This document shows, piece after piece, positions 44,651 to 53,962 of a DNA stretch of 64,000 nt. Numbering within the stretch: position 1 is the first letter of the stretch; the number at the start of each line of letters is the position of its first letter. Below the pieces are notes generated by a model, which saw only the letters and a program-made list of their open reading frames with translations, did not search any database and had not been told where the DNA came from. The DNA comes from Chloroflexota bacterium (GTDB taxonomy: Bacteria > Chloroflexota > Anaerolineae > UBA2200), in assembly GCA_014360755.1 (NCBI GenBank), contig JACIWX010000004.1:201172-265171 (forward strand). Direction: 5' to 3'. The position numbers and the translations under genes were made by a program.

Positions 44651-46411
44651 ATGGGGAGCTTTTCTGTGAGCATTGAACCACTCGTCAGCCTCGACAAAGT
44701 GTCCTATCTGTATCCACGCTCCAAGAAACTGGCCCTTTGCGATATATCGCTGGAAATCCACAAAGGAGAGTTTCTAGGCTTGATCGGGCCGACCGGCGCG
44801 GGCAAAACGACCCTTTGCTTGACACTTAATGGAATCGTGCCCCAATTTTATGGAGGGCGATTTTTCGGTAGGGTGACCGTGGCAGGGCTTGATACCGTTG
44901 ACCACCCAATCAGCACATTGGCACGTCATGTAGGCGTAGTATTTCAGGATCCTGAGACACAACTCATCGCCACGTCTGTGGAGAACGAAATCGCCTTTGC
45001 CCTAGAAAACCTATGTGTGCCACGTGAGGAGATCAAGGAGCGCATTCCCCGTGTGCTTGCCGCCGTGCGACTGGAAGGAACTGAACATAAGCACCCCCAT
45101 GAACTGTCGGGCGGGCAAAAGCAGCGCCTTGCCATCGCTGCAGCACTAGCCATGCAGCCGGACTTGATGGTTTTGGATGAACCAACATCCCAACTGGATC
45201 CTGTTGGCGCTGAGGAAGTTTTCGCCACTGTCCGCGAGTTGAACAGAGAAGTGGGCATGACCATTGTGATGGCCAGTCACGCCGCTGAGGAGATGGCTGA
45301 GTACGCGGATCGGATTGTCCTCCTCTACGATGGCCGTATCATTGCTGCAGGCACCCCTGATGAAATCTATGCCCAAATTGACCTCTTATATGAGCATTAT
45401 TTGCGGCCCCCTCAAGTAGCCGAGACTTTCTATATGATTGGTAAGCGTGGTGCACCAGTTAACAAGCCACCGGTGCGCATGCGCGAGGGCGCAATGCTGC
45501 TGGATACGCTGTATCAGCAATGCACAATCGCAGCACCGAAAAACTTGTCCATGCCGGTATTCCACCGTGGCGAACCACTTCTTTCAGTGCAAGATCTGAA
45601 ACATACTTACCCCGATGGCACCCAAGCGTTACAAGGGGTGTCATTGGATATCCACGAGGGGGAATATGTGCTGATTATCGGGCAGAATGGTGCTGGTAAG
45701 AGCACGCTTGTCAAGCACTTTCTCAATTTGTTGCGACCGACAGCGGGAACGGTCAAAATCGGTGGCGTAGAAGTAGGAAACTTTTCCGTCAGTGAATTGG
45801 CACGACGTATTGGCTATGTCGCTCAAAATCCTGACAATCAAATCTTTAGCACCACGGTTGGCAACGAAGTATCCTTTGCTTTGCGTAACTTGGGGTACAG
45901 TGCCAAGGAAGTCGAGGAACGCACAGTGGAAAGCTTAGAGGCAATGGGGTTGTTGGATGTACGCGATGCACATCCGCTGTCGCTGCCAAAGGGCGATCGC
46001 GCCCGCGTCGTCATTGCTGCCATCCTAGCCATGAAACCAGAGGTTATTATTTTTGATGAACCTACCACCGGCCAGGATTTCCGTGGGGCGCGTTTTATCC
46101 TCGATATTAGCCGTAAACTGCATCAGATGGGCAAGACCGTGCTTGTCATTACCCACCATCTCTACCTGATGCCTGAGTATGCCGAACGAGTAATCGTCAT
46201 GGGCAAAGGTACAATTTTGCTTGATGCCCCCATCCGTGAAGCTTACCACCAAGTCGAACTCTTGCGCTCTACTTTCCTATCGCCACCTCAAGCAGTCCTT
46301 CTCGCCCAGCAACTCAACCACAGAGAGAGGCAGGACTGGAAGCTGCTCACCCCCAGGGAAGTAGCGGATTGCTTTGTCTGTCATTCCAATGGCAAAGGCG
46401 GGATGGTGTGA
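44651..46411 (+). CDS. ECF transporter fused A-A' ATPase
   Basis: The 586-residue protein holds two ABC ATPase domains in one chain. The first has GPTGAGKTT, LSGGQKQRLAIAAAL and LMVLDEPTSQLDP. The second has GQNGAGKST, a divergent signature LPKGDRARVVIAA and VIIFDEPTTGQD. Each has a Q loop beginning VFQDPETQ or AQNPDNQ, which is diagnostic of ECF (CbiO-like) ATPases. The fused arrangement resembles YkoD. ATG 44651 has GAGG ten bases upstream; GTG 44666 has GGGGAG seven bases upstream and may be preferred. It energises the neighbouring T and S components. Confidence 0.92.
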   Translation: MGSFSVSIEPLVSLDKVSYLYPRSKKLALCDISLEIHKGEFLGLIGPTGAGKTTLCLTLNGIVPQFYGGRFFGRVTVAGLDTVDHPISTLARHVGVVFQDPETQLIATSVENEIAFALENLCVPREEIKERIPRVLAAVRLEGTEHKHPHELSGGQKQRLAIAAALAMQPDLMVLDEPTSQLDPVGAEEVFATVRELNREVGMTIVMASHAAEEMAEYADRIVLLYDGRIIAAGTPDEIYAQIDLLYEHYLRPPQVAETFYMIGKRGAPVNKPPVRMREGAMLLDTLYQQCTIAAPKNLSMPVFHRGEPLLSVQDLKHTYPDGTQALQGVSLDIHEGEYVLIIGQNGAGKSTLVKHFLNLLRPTAGTVKIGGVEVGNFSVSELARRIGYVAQNPDNQIFSTTVGNEVSFALRNLGYSAKEVEERTVESLEAMGLLDVRDAHPLSLPKGDRARVVIAAILAMKPEVIIFDEPTTGQDFRGARFILDISRKLHQMGKTVLVITHHLYLMPEYAERVIVMGKGTILLDAPIREAYHQVELLRSTFLSPPQAVLLAQQLNHRERQDWKLLTPREVADCFVCHSNGKGGMV

Positions 46412-46413
46412 GC

Positions 46414-47265
46414 ATGCTCAAGTTTCAAACCGTTGAACGTGATTCCATTTTCTCCCATCTGGATTTCCGGTCAAAGTTGCTTATGATGGTGGTGGTTAGC
46501 ATCGTGGCCTTTGTCTGGGAGAGCCCGATTGCATTGGCGGCGTTGACGTTCGTGGTGGTGGCAGCTTGCCTGCTCGCTGGCGTCAAATCAGGTTATATCA
46601 AATTCATCATGAAGGTGATGAGCCCTTTCTATCTCTTGTTGCTCATTACCCATGGGTTCTGGAACATTGAACAGGTCAAGTCCCTGACGGGTAAGCAAGT
46701 GCTGACGCCCCTATTCGCTTTCCCCCATAGTTGGTGGCTCATTGGGGGAGCGAGCATGTCCTTGGAGGGATTCCTCTATGGTTGGTCCGTGATTTTTAAA
46801 ACGCTGACACTGGTGATGGTGATCCCGTTGGCTATCTTCACCACCGACATAGATAATATGATCGTCAGCATGGTGAGAGCAAAGATTCCTTACAAGTTGA
46901 CCTTTATCTTCTCTTCGACCTTGCGCTTTTTTCCTCTGCTCTTTGAAGAAATTCAGACGATCATCGAAGCACAACGGTTGCGTGGGCTGGCGGTAGAAAA
47001 GATGGGGCCAGTGCAGCGGGTGCGCATCTATGCTCAAATCGCTGTCCCTTTGATTCTAGGCGCGATGGTTAGGTCTCAGCAATTGGAAGTGGTCCTTCAA
47101 GCGAAAGCTTTCACGGGTAGCGCAGAGCGTACGTACTTACATGAGTCACTGCTACACCGTTCTGACTACGTTGTCATTGCTTTATGTATCCTATTACTTC
47201 TCTTGGTGGCTATCCTGTACTTTTGGTTTGACGTTGGCAAGTATGCTTGGATTCTCTTTCGCTAA
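46414..47265 (+). CDS. ECF transporter T component (CbiQ/EcfT family)
   Basis: The 283-residue membrane protein starts with DFRSKLLMMVVVSIVAF and contains the cytoplasmic coupling helices with IEAQRLRGL, the first A/Q-R-G motif, and VVLQAKAFTG, a degenerate second one that usually reads ARG. It begins two bases after the ATPase stop codon. It is the scaffold linking the S component to the ATPases. It ends three bases before the convergent cupin gene, with no visible terminator between them. Confidence 0.88.
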   Translation: MLKFQTVERDSIFSHLDFRSKLLMMVVVSIVAFVWESPIALAALTFVVVAACLLAGVKSGYIKFIMKVMSPFYLLLLITHGFWNIEQVKSLTGKQVLTPLFAFPHSWWLIGGASMSLEGFLYGWSVIFKTLTLVMVIPLAIFTTDIDNMIVSMVRAKIPYKLTFIFSSTLRFFPLLFEEIQTIIEAQRLRGLAVEKMGPVQRVRIYAQIAVPLILGAMVRSQQLEVVLQAKAFTGSAERTYLHESLLHRSDYVVIALCILLLLLVAILYFWFDVGKYAWILFR

Positions 47266-47268
47266 ATG

Positions 47269-47724
47269 CTACCCATCTTTCCGTGCCCAATCGTACGGGA
47301 TTTCTGTGGTGTGGGCGGGTAGACGGTACTCATCCGGCTCTTCATAGTTGTAAAGCTCTGTGGGCACGTTGACGATCAAGGTCATCTCTTCACTGATGCC
47401 TTTGAAGCCATGCATGACCCCTTTGGGGATCTTGAGCATAATCGGGTTCAGGGTGCCCATAAAAAATTCGTTGATCTCGCCGCGGGTAGGGGAATCCTCG
47501 CGGGCATCGTACAGCACCACTTTAGCCATACCATGGATGCAGATAAAATGGTCTGTCTGGCGCTTATGGTAATGCCAGGCTTTGACCACACCGGGATAAA
47601 CAGCAGTGACATACACCTGACCAAACTTTTCGAATTCTTCCCAGTCGCTGCGCAGCAATTCCATCAAAAAGCCACGCTCATCGGGAATAAGCCGTAATTT
47701 GCGTACTTTCACCCCTTCTATCAT
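47269..47724 (-). CDS. RmlC-like cupin (dTDP-4-dehydrorhamnose 3,5-epimerase-related)
   Basis: The 151-residue protein has RLIPDERGFLMELLRSD at the start, a YPGVVKAWHYHKRQTDHFICI segment with the RmlC-type histidine, and KIPKGVMHGFKGISEE. It is about 30 residues shorter than true RmlC, and members of this short group often act on other sugar nucleotides or are uncharacterised. AAAGGAGAGG precedes the ATG. No other dTDP-rhamnose genes are nearby, so rhamnose synthesis should not be assumed. Confidence 0.75.
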   Translation of the reverse strand: MIEGVKVRKLRLIPDERGFLMELLRSDWEEFEKFGQVYVTAVYPGVVKAWHYHKRQTDHFICIHGMAKVVLYDAREDSPTRGEINEFFMGTLNPIMLKIPKGVMHGFKGISEEMTLIVNVPTELYNYEEPDEYRLPAHTTEIPYDWARKDG

Positions 47725-47757
47725 CTGCCTCTCCTTTAATGCGATCGTTGATAGATA

Positions 47758-48648
47758 TCAAGTCCTGGAAGGTTGGAGCTCAGCGACAATCATTCCTAAC
47801 AAGATCAAGCCACAACCTATAATACCTGCTTTGGTGAGACGCTCTCCTGCCAGGAAATAGCCAAATAGAGCAGCGAACACTGGTTCTGTAGCGAAAATCA
47901 GCGCCGTGTGGGTCGCTGAGGTCCATCTCTGCACATTGTTCTGAATCGCAAAAGCCAGCGCTGTAGCCAGCACGCCGGTGAACAAAGCCGCATAGAACAC
48001 CCCGCTGGGGACGGGCCATCTCCAGCCTGCAGTGGCGAGCGTTACCAAGCCGCTGAGCACGGCTACCGTTGTGATTTGAACGAACGTTAAAGCCAGTGCG
48101 TCTGTCTGTGGTGCGAATAGGCTAACCGCCATAATGTGCAGGGCAAAGCAGAAAGCACAGCCCAAAACGATCAAATCGCCCCGTGATGGACTCAGGTCAC
48201 GCTCCAATGTCAGCAAAGCCATGCCAACTGTAGCCAGGGTAACTCCCAGCAATGCCTGACGTTCTGGCATGCGCTTTATCAATAAGCCTGAAAGGCATGG
48301 CACGATCACTACAGACAGCCCAGTGATAAAGCCAGCCTTTGAGGCTGACGTATACTGCAAGCCTACGGTTTGAAAAGCATAACCGCCGAAGAGAAACAAG
48401 CCAATTGCTAGCCCAGCGCCGAACATGCGCGGGTGCAGAGTGCGCACACGTTGCCCAAAAAGCACAAATAGCATCATTGCCGCCAAGGTAAAGCGCAGCG
48501 ACAAGAAAGCGTAGACCGGAAAATGCAACACGGTCTGTCTTACGAGCACGAAAGTACTGCCCCAAATCAATGCGACAACCAGTAGCAGCGCATCCGCTTG
48601 CCACTGACGGAATTTGCGCAAGGGTTCATTTTGCTCGCACGGTGCCAT
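47758..48648 (-). CDS. EamA/DMT-family transporter
   Basis: The protein has ten hydrophobic segments in two repeated halves, each an EamA domain: ALLLVVALIWGSTFVLVRQTV at the start of the first and GVLATALAFAIQNNVQRWTSATHTALIFATEPVFAALF in the second, where EP closes the family motif. Such proteins export or import small metabolites; the substrate is unknown. ATG 48648 gives the usual length of about 296 residues but lacks a clear ribosome site. An in-frame ATG at 48741 would overlap the end of the VWA gene. Confidence 0.82.
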   Translation of the reverse strand: MAPCEQNEPLRKFRQWQADALLLVVALIWGSTFVLVRQTVLHFPVYAFLSLRFTLAAMMLFVLFGQRVRTLHPRMFGAGLAIGLFLFGGYAFQTVGLQYTSASKAGFITGLSVVIVPCLSGLLIKRMPERQALLGVTLATVGMALLTLERDLSPSRGDLIVLGCAFCFALHIMAVSLFAPQTDALALTFVQITTVAVLSGLVTLATAGWRWPVPSGVFYAALFTGVLATALAFAIQNNVQRWTSATHTALIFATEPVFAALFGYFLAGERLTKAGIIGCGLILLGMIVAELQPSRT

Positions 48649-48724
48649 TGTGCGATACTGTGACAGCACTTGGCCTGAGCATGAAGAAGAGTCCAGGCTC
48701 TGCGAGCAGCGGGGGTTTTCTGAA

Positions 48725-49564
48725 TTAGCCGTTGAGTTCATCGCGTACAGTGCAGTAGAGTTCTTGGGCACCGAGTTCTTTCAAGGTATAACAAGGCGCT
48801 CCCATTCTTTCAGCCAGTTGCTGCGCCAGACCTCGATCCAGCGTCTCGTGTTCCATATTGATAACCACAGCACGGATATCGCGCTGTTTGATCAGCCCTG
48901 CGATACGCAGAGCTTCCTCAAATGGAGGAAGGCCGGACATGGAAACATTTCCTGCGCCGTCGGTGAGCAAAATGAGAAGGGGCATCACTTCTGGGTTCTT
49001 GCGTCGCTCACGGATTAGGACTTCATAAGCAAGCAACAATCCTGCTGAAAGGGGCGTTTTGCCCCCAACAGGTATATCCTGCAAAGCTTTTCTGGCTTGT
49101 TCAACACTGGCTGTGGGTTGCAATACGAGCTGAGCGCTTTCTTTCTGAAAAGTGATAAGGCCTACTTGATCGCGCTTTTGATAGGCATCGAGCAGAAGAG
49201 ACAGGATTGCTCCTTTAGTGGCTTTCATGCGCTCTGCTGCCGCCATAGACCAGCTAGCATCCACGACAAATAGGATGAGGTTCGCTGCGCGGCGGATGCG
49301 CACCTTGCGGCGCAAATCCTGGCTCTCAACAGCCAGTGCTGTGCCTTCATGCTGACGATGAATTTGATATGGAGCTGCCTGGCGCACAGTGGCATCGAAG
49401 GCAATGTCAACAAACTGCCCCATGGCGTTGCAACTGCTGACGTAGCGTCCGCGTTTGCGGCTGGTCTTGGTGAAGCTGCGCTTCCCGTAACTGCGACGGA
49501 TCATGCGATCCAAGGAAGTTTCCAGGCGGCGTGGGCGAAAAGCGGGCCCGACCTCGACGGGCAT
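48725..49564 (-). CDS. VWA domain of a ChlD/BchD-type chelatase subunit (second frame of a split gene)
   Basis: The 279 residues read from ATG 49564 hold a von Willebrand A domain with the MIDAS motif (VVDASWSMAAAERM), TPLSAGLLLAYEVL and LLTDGAGN, preceded by a basic stretch (RRSYGKRSFTKTSRKRGR). This is the C-terminal half of chelatase ATPase/VWA proteins. The same frame continues upstream without a stop to the A10 tract at 49674-49683, where it meets the AAA gene in another frame. Read through with one shift, the two make one protein of about 673 residues, the normal ChlD-like size. Independent initiation at 49564 has no ribosome site. Confidence 0.82.
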   Translation of the reverse strand: MPVEVGPAFRPRRLETSLDRMIRRSYGKRSFTKTSRKRGRYVSSCNAMGQFVDIAFDATVRQAAPYQIHRQHEGTALAVESQDLRRKVRIRRAANLILFVVDASWSMAAAERMKATKGAILSLLLDAYQKRDQVGLITFQKESAQLVLQPTASVEQARKALQDIPVGGKTPLSAGLLLAYEVLIRERRKNPEVMPLLILLTDGAGNVSMSGLPPFEEALRIAGLIKQRDIRAVVINMEHETLDRGLAQQLAERMGAPCYTLKELGAQELYCTVRDELNG

Positions 49565-49631
49565 GTCAGCTTGTCGGATGTAGGAAAGGGGCAGCCCATC
49601 GGCGCGATGCCCCCTCAGCGGGACGCCAACT

Positions 49632-49683
49632 CCTGAGGTGGAATCTCCCCCGGCAGGGCAATCCTCAGGTGCGTTTTTTTTTT
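49632..49683 (-). other. Putative programmed frameshift signal (A10 slippery tract plus hairpin)
   Basis: On the coding (minus) strand ten A (49683-49674) are followed four bases later by a hairpin CCTGAGG...CCTCAGG (49669-49663 with 49638-49632; 23-base loop containing CCC-TGCC-GGG). The zero frame ends at a TGA inside the hairpin. A +1 shift (or -2), or transcripts with nine A, joins the AAA frame to the VWA frame. Homopolymer A tracts of this length are known slip sites for ribosomes and RNA polymerase. Confidence 0.65.
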
Positions 49684-50750
49684 ACATCATTGGCTGGGGA
49701 TTGGGATAGGGTATCGCTGCAGGCATCGGCACGCACCATCTCTAACCGTTGTTCCAGCCGCTCAAACTGCACTTCTGTTTCTTGGAGAGGCTTCTTTTTC
49801 AGCCTGTGGGGCAGGGCTAATTCTGCAGCCAGAAGAATGTCTGCTTCATTGATTGCCAGTCGGCCTTCAAAGGCAGCGTGGGCTAGGGCTGCCTTGAGGA
49901 TAACGATGTCGGCGCGATGGCCATCTACTCCAAACTCGGTGGTCAATTCGGCGATCGTGAACAGATCATTCTCTGTATAACTTACTTGAGGGAGCAAATG
50001 CTGCGCGCGCACGATGCGCTGCGATAGTGCTTCTTCTTGCGCCTGCCATGCTTTATAGAAGGCTAGGGGATCTCGTTCATAAGCGATGCGGCGGCGGACG
50101 ATCTCCACCCGCTGCTCAGGGTCTAAAATGGTTTTGATTTCTACACACAAAGCGAAACGGTCTAATAGTTGGGGACGCAGTTCCCCTTCCTCAGGGTTCA
50201 TGGTGCCTACCAGAATGAAGCGTGCCGGATGGGTGAAAGAAATCCCCTCGCGTTCCACGACATTGACACCCATCGCAGCAGAGTCTAGCAAGAGATCTAC
50301 AACATGGTCGTCCAATAGGTTCACTTCGTCAACGTACAGCAAGCCACGGTTGGCAGCGGCCAGAACCCCTGGTTCAAAATGCTTCTCGCCTTTCTTGATT
50401 GCCTGCTCGATATCTAGTGTACCCACTACTCGGTCTTCGGTAGCACTTACAGGCAGGTCAACAAATTGCGTGCGGCGTTTTACTCGTGGCAAGGGTTTTT
50501 CTGCCGCCAGTCTTGCACGGCAGTTGTCACATAATGTCTCAATGGAATCTGGATCACAGTTGAAAGGGCAGCCATCCACCACATCGATTTCTGGCAACAA
50601 AGCAGCCAATGCCCGGGCGGCGGTGGATTTCGCCGTCCCGCGTTCTCCACGGATCAGCACCCCTCCAATCTGAGGGCTGATGGCGTTGAGTATCAAAGCC
50701 CTTTTCATTTTGTCTTGGCCAACAATGGCCGTAAAGGGGAAAATAATCAC
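49665..50750 (-). CDS. ChlI/BchI-type AAA+ ATPase of a metal chelatase (first frame of a split chlD-like gene)
   Basis: The 361-residue protein has FPFTAIVGQDKMKRALILNA, a Walker A-type loop GERGTAKST, the cysteine-rich insert CPFNCDPDS...CDNC, Walker B LLYVDEVNLLDDH and sensor NPEEGELRPQLLDRF. This is the AAA+ ATPase of Mg- or Co-chelatases, which drives metal insertion into tetrapyrroles together with a VWA subunit and a large catalytic subunit (ChlH/CobN, not in the window). It ends with VKKKRT at the A10 tract. GTG is the start. Unshifted translation gives a small ATPase subunit; shifted translation gives a ChlD-like protein. Confidence 0.9.
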   Translation of the reverse strand: MIIFPFTAIVGQDKMKRALILNAISPQIGGVLIRGERGTAKSTAARALAALLPEIDVVDGCPFNCDPDSIETLCDNCRARLAAEKPLPRVKRRTQFVDLPVSATEDRVVGTLDIEQAIKKGEKHFEPGVLAAANRGLLYVDEVNLLDDHVVDLLLDSAAMGVNVVEREGISFTHPARFILVGTMNPEEGELRPQLLDRFALCVEIKTILDPEQRVEIVRRRIAYERDPLAFYKAWQAQEEALSQRIVRAQHLLPQVSYTENDLFTIAELTTEFGVDGHRADIVILKAALAHAAFEGRLAINEADILLAAELALPHRLKKKPLQETEVQFERLEQRLEMVRADACSDTLSQSPANDVKKKRT

Positions 50751-50855
50751 CTCTGGGTTGCTCCTGGATCACTATCGCTAGGCGAGGAAAGTATACGTTA
50801 TCATGCGGAGTAAAGTCAAGTACACGTATTTGCCCTTCAGCTAGAATGCGCAACT

Positions 50856-50884
50856 TTGACATTTATGCACAATACAGGTAAACT
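50856..50884 (+). promoter_or_regulatory. Promoter of the glycyl-tRNA synthetase gene
   Basis: A perfect TTGACA (50856-50861), a 17-base spacer and TAAACT (50879-50884) lie 33 bases before the ATG. There is no room for a T-box leader. Confidence 0.6.
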
Positions 50885-50916
50885 ATTCACCTTAGAGCAA
50901 CTGGTTAGGAGCGTCT

Positions 50917-53898
50917 ATGGAGTTCCAAGAAGTGATCATGCGCTTGGATCGTTTCTGGGCGGAAAAGGGCTGCCTTATCTGGCAGCCCTATAATGTGCAA
51001 GTTGGTGCGGGTACGATGAACCCGGCCACGGTGCTGCGCGTGTTAGGCCCAGAGCCGTGGAATGTGGCCTATGTCGAACCCAGTATTCGCCCGGCTGATG
51101 GCCGCTACGGGGAGAATCCCAATCGCTGGCAACAGTTTTATCAGTATCAGGTGATCTTGAAACCAGATCCCGGCAATCCGGTGGAAATTTACCTGGACAG
51201 CCTGAAAGCATTGGGCATCAATCCCCGCGAGCATGACATCCGCTTGGTGGAAGACGACTGGGAATCACCTGCACTGGGAGCATGGGGCTTGGGTTGGGAA
51301 ATCTGGATGGATGGCCAGGAAATCACCCAGTTCACCTATTTCCAACAGGCAGGTGGCTTTGACCTGAATCCGGTATCAGTGGAGATTACGTATGGCTTGG
51401 AGCGCATCGTCATGGTGTTACAAGGCGTGCGCGACTTTGTCCATATTGATTGGGGCCATGGCATCACCTATGGTGACATCCTCCTTCGCTCTGAGGTTGA
51501 GCATTGCACCTACAATTTTCAGACGGCGAGCATCGAGCGCCTGAAGCAAATGTATGATTTGTTCGAGGCAGAGGCAAGGAATGCCCTCGCTGCCGGCTTG
51601 GTCATCCCAGCCCACGATTATGTGCTAAAGTGTTCTCATACCTTCAATGTGCTGGATGCACGAGGGGCCATTGGCGTTACAGAGCGAGCGCGTTATTTTG
51701 CACGCATGCGTGAACTCTCACGAGAGGTCGCCAAAGCATATCTAGCGCAACGTGAGGCAATGGGTTTCCCCTTCTTGAAGCGCGCTGGCGGCACCGTTAG
51801 CCGTCCGCAGCCGGCTATGAGAGCCCAGCCATCACCCCAAGGGCCCGCCTCATTGCTGCTGGAAATTGGTGTGGAGGAGTTGCCGGTATTGGATCTCGAT
51901 GCTGCCCTGGAGCAATTGCAAACGATGACGCTGCAGGCACTTTCGGATGCCAGACTGAGTTTCGAGAGCGTACGTATCCTGGGCACTCCTCGTCGCCTGG
52001 TAGTCCAAGTGCGTGGGCTCGCTCCTAAGCAAGCAGACATGCAACGCGCGGTCAAAGGGCCACCGGCAGATTTTGCTTTTGACGCAGCGGGCCAACCCAC
52101 CAAGGCGGCACTGGGTTTTGCGAAAGCGCAAGGGGTGAACGTAGCTGACCTGCAGATGCGGGAGTACGAAGGTAAGAATTATGTGGTGGCGGTCAAGACG
52201 GAATATGGCCGCGCGGCGAACGAGGTCCTGGCGGAGATATTGCCCGAACTCATTGCTTCGCTGAAATTTACCAAAAACATGCGCTGGAACGCGAGCAATG
52301 TGGCTTTTGCGAGGCCCATTCGTTGGCTAGTGGCGCTACTGGGGGACCAGGTAGTGCCTTTTGCCTATGCCAATGTCCAAAGTGGCCGCATCTCCCGTGG
52401 CCTTCGTCCATTTGGCTCGCCGGATATTGCATTGACGGATGCAGAGGCGTATTTCGAGGTCATGAGAGCCAATTTCATCCTGCTAGATCCTAAGGAACGG
52501 GAAGCCTACATCCAATCGCAAGCTGCCAAACTGGCGGCTTCTGTGGGCGGTTATATCCCCGAGGATGCGGCGCTCTTGCGCGAGGTGACCAACTTGGTAG
52601 AGTGGCCAACGCCTCTATTGGGGCATTTTGATGAGGAGTATCTGTCATTGCCGCAGGAAGTCCTTATCGCGGTGATGAAAAAGCATCAACGCTACTTCCC
52701 GGTGATGAAAGATGGCAAGTTGTCTCCCTATTTTATCGCTGTAGCCAATGGGCCATTCGATTGCCTTGATACCGTGCGCCATGGCTACGAAGAGGTGCTG
52801 CGCGCCCGCTATGCAGATGCAGCTTTCTTCTACAAAGCGGATACTAGCAAAAAGTTAGAAGAATTCCTGCCGCGTTTGCATACCTTGACATTCCAAGAAC
52901 AACTTGGCTCAATGCTAGATAAGGTGGCACGCCTGGAGAAACTGGTGCCTATGCTGGCTGAACTGGTTGGAGCCACAGGTGAGGAACGGGAGATAGCCCT
53001 TCGTGCCGCGCACCTGTGCAAGGCCGATCTTGCGACGCAAATGGTCGTCGAGTTGACTTCTCTGCAAGGAATTATGGGTGAAAAGTATGCTGCCCTATCT
53101 GGCGAGAGGCCTGAGGTTGCACAAGCCATCCGCGAGCACTATCTGCCGCGCAGCGCGGGCGATGAACTCCCGCAGACGGTTCCGGGCGTACTGGTTGGCT
53201 TGGCAGACCGACTAGATAGTTTGGTGGGTCTATTTGCTGTGGGCTTGTGCCCGACTGGTTCTGCCGATCCATATAGCCTCCGGCGAGCCGCTTTGGGTCT
53301 GGTACAGATCCTGGCTGAAAAAGGCATCTCCCTTTCATTGCATCAGGCATTTCGCGCTGCGGCCGCATTATTGCCCGTGGATGTCTCAGAGATAGTGCTG
53401 GCGGATCTCCACGATTTCGTCATACAGAGATTACGTGGTTGGTTGCTCGAATTGGGCTATCGCTATGACCTCGTGGATGCGGTGCTGGCTGAGCGTGCAG
53501 ATAACCCTTATGAAGCGCTGGTTACAGTGCGCAGCCTTCAGAATTGGGTTGCTCGTCCCGAGTTTTCAGCTTTGCTCACCACCTATAGCCGGCCTTCGCG
53601 CATCGTACGTGAGTACACGACTGAGTTCCCGCTGTATCCTGAGATGTTCACTGAGGAGGCAGAAAAGGACTTGTACCAGGCTGTGCTCGCTGCTCAGAAA
53701 AAGCGCGCCGAGGTGAACGATGTGGATGGATTGATGGCAATCCTAGCTCCGTTGGCACAGCCTATAGATACTTTCTTCGACCAGGTATTTGTCATGGTTG
53801 ACGAACAAGCGGTGCGTGAGAACCGCTTGGCTTTGTTGCAACGCATCGCAGCATTGCCCAAAGGCATTGTAGATTTGACCAAAGTGTTAGGATATTAG
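50917..53898 (+). CDS. glyQS: Glycyl-tRNA synthetase, fused alpha-beta chain
   Basis: The 993-residue protein is a bacterial-type heterotetrameric GlyRS made as one chain. Residues 1 to about 285 are the alpha subunit, the catalytic class II core ([50 protein letters not shown]). A linker of about 25 residues follows. From about 312 the beta subunit starts with its typical [11 protein letters not shown] and ends with the anticodon-binding-like region. It charges tRNA-Gly with glycine. Fusion is known in several phyla, including Chloroflexi and chlamydiae. AGGAG lies six bases before the ATG. ppdK follows on the same strand. Confidence 0.96.
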   Translation: MEFQEVIMRLDRFWAEKGCLIWQPYNVQVGAGTMNPATVLRVLGPEPWNVAYVEPSIRPADGRYGENPNRWQQFYQYQVILKPDPGNPVEIYLDSLKALGINPREHDIRLVEDDWESPALGAWGLGWEIWMDGQEITQFTYFQQAGGFDLNPVSVEITYGLERIVMVLQGVRDFVHIDWGHGITYGDILLRSEVEHCTYNFQTASIERLKQMYDLFEAEARNALAAGLVIPAHDYVLKCSHTFNVLDARGAIGVTERARYFARMRELSREVAKAYLAQREAMGFPFLKRAGGTVSRPQPAMRAQPSPQGPASLLLEIGVEELPVLDLDAALEQLQTMTLQALSDARLSFESVRILGTPRRLVVQVRGLAPKQADMQRAVKGPPADFAFDAAGQPTKAALGFAKAQGVNVADLQMREYEGKNYVVAVKTEYGRAANEVLAEILPELIASLKFTKNMRWNASNVAFARPIRWLVALLGDQVVPFAYANVQSGRISRGLRPFGSPDIALTDAEAYFEVMRANFILLDPKEREAYIQSQAAKLAASVGGYIPEDAALLREVTNLVEWPTPLLGHFDEEYLSLPQEVLIAVMKKHQRYFPVMKDGKLSPYFIAVANGPFDCLDTVRHGYEEVLRARYADAAFFYKADTSKKLEEFLPRLHTLTFQEQLGSMLDKVARLEKLVPMLAELVGATGEEREIALRAAHLCKADLATQMVVELTSLQGIMGEKYAALSGERPEVAQAIREHYLPRSAGDELPQTVPGVLVGLADRLDSLVGLFAVGLCPTGSADPYSLRRAALGLVQILAEKGISLSLHQAFRAAAALLPVDVSEIVLADLHDFVIQRLRGWLLELGYRYDLVDAVLAERADNPYEALVTVRSLQNWVARPEFSALLTTYSRPSRIVREYTTEFPLYPEMFTEEAEKDLYQAVLAAQKKRAEVNDVDGLMAILAPLAQPIDTFFDQVFVMVDEQAVRENRLALLQRIAALPKGIVDLTKVLGY

Positions 53899-53962
53899 AT
53901 AATTAAGGATTAGTGCTGCAATCTTATAGATTGGGATAATTTTGGAGAAGGAGTTGGATCAA

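Noticed and set aside
47269..47724. Genuine rmlC of a dTDP-rhamnose pathway
   Set aside because: It is shorter than RmlC and no rmlA, rmlB or rmlD is present nearby.
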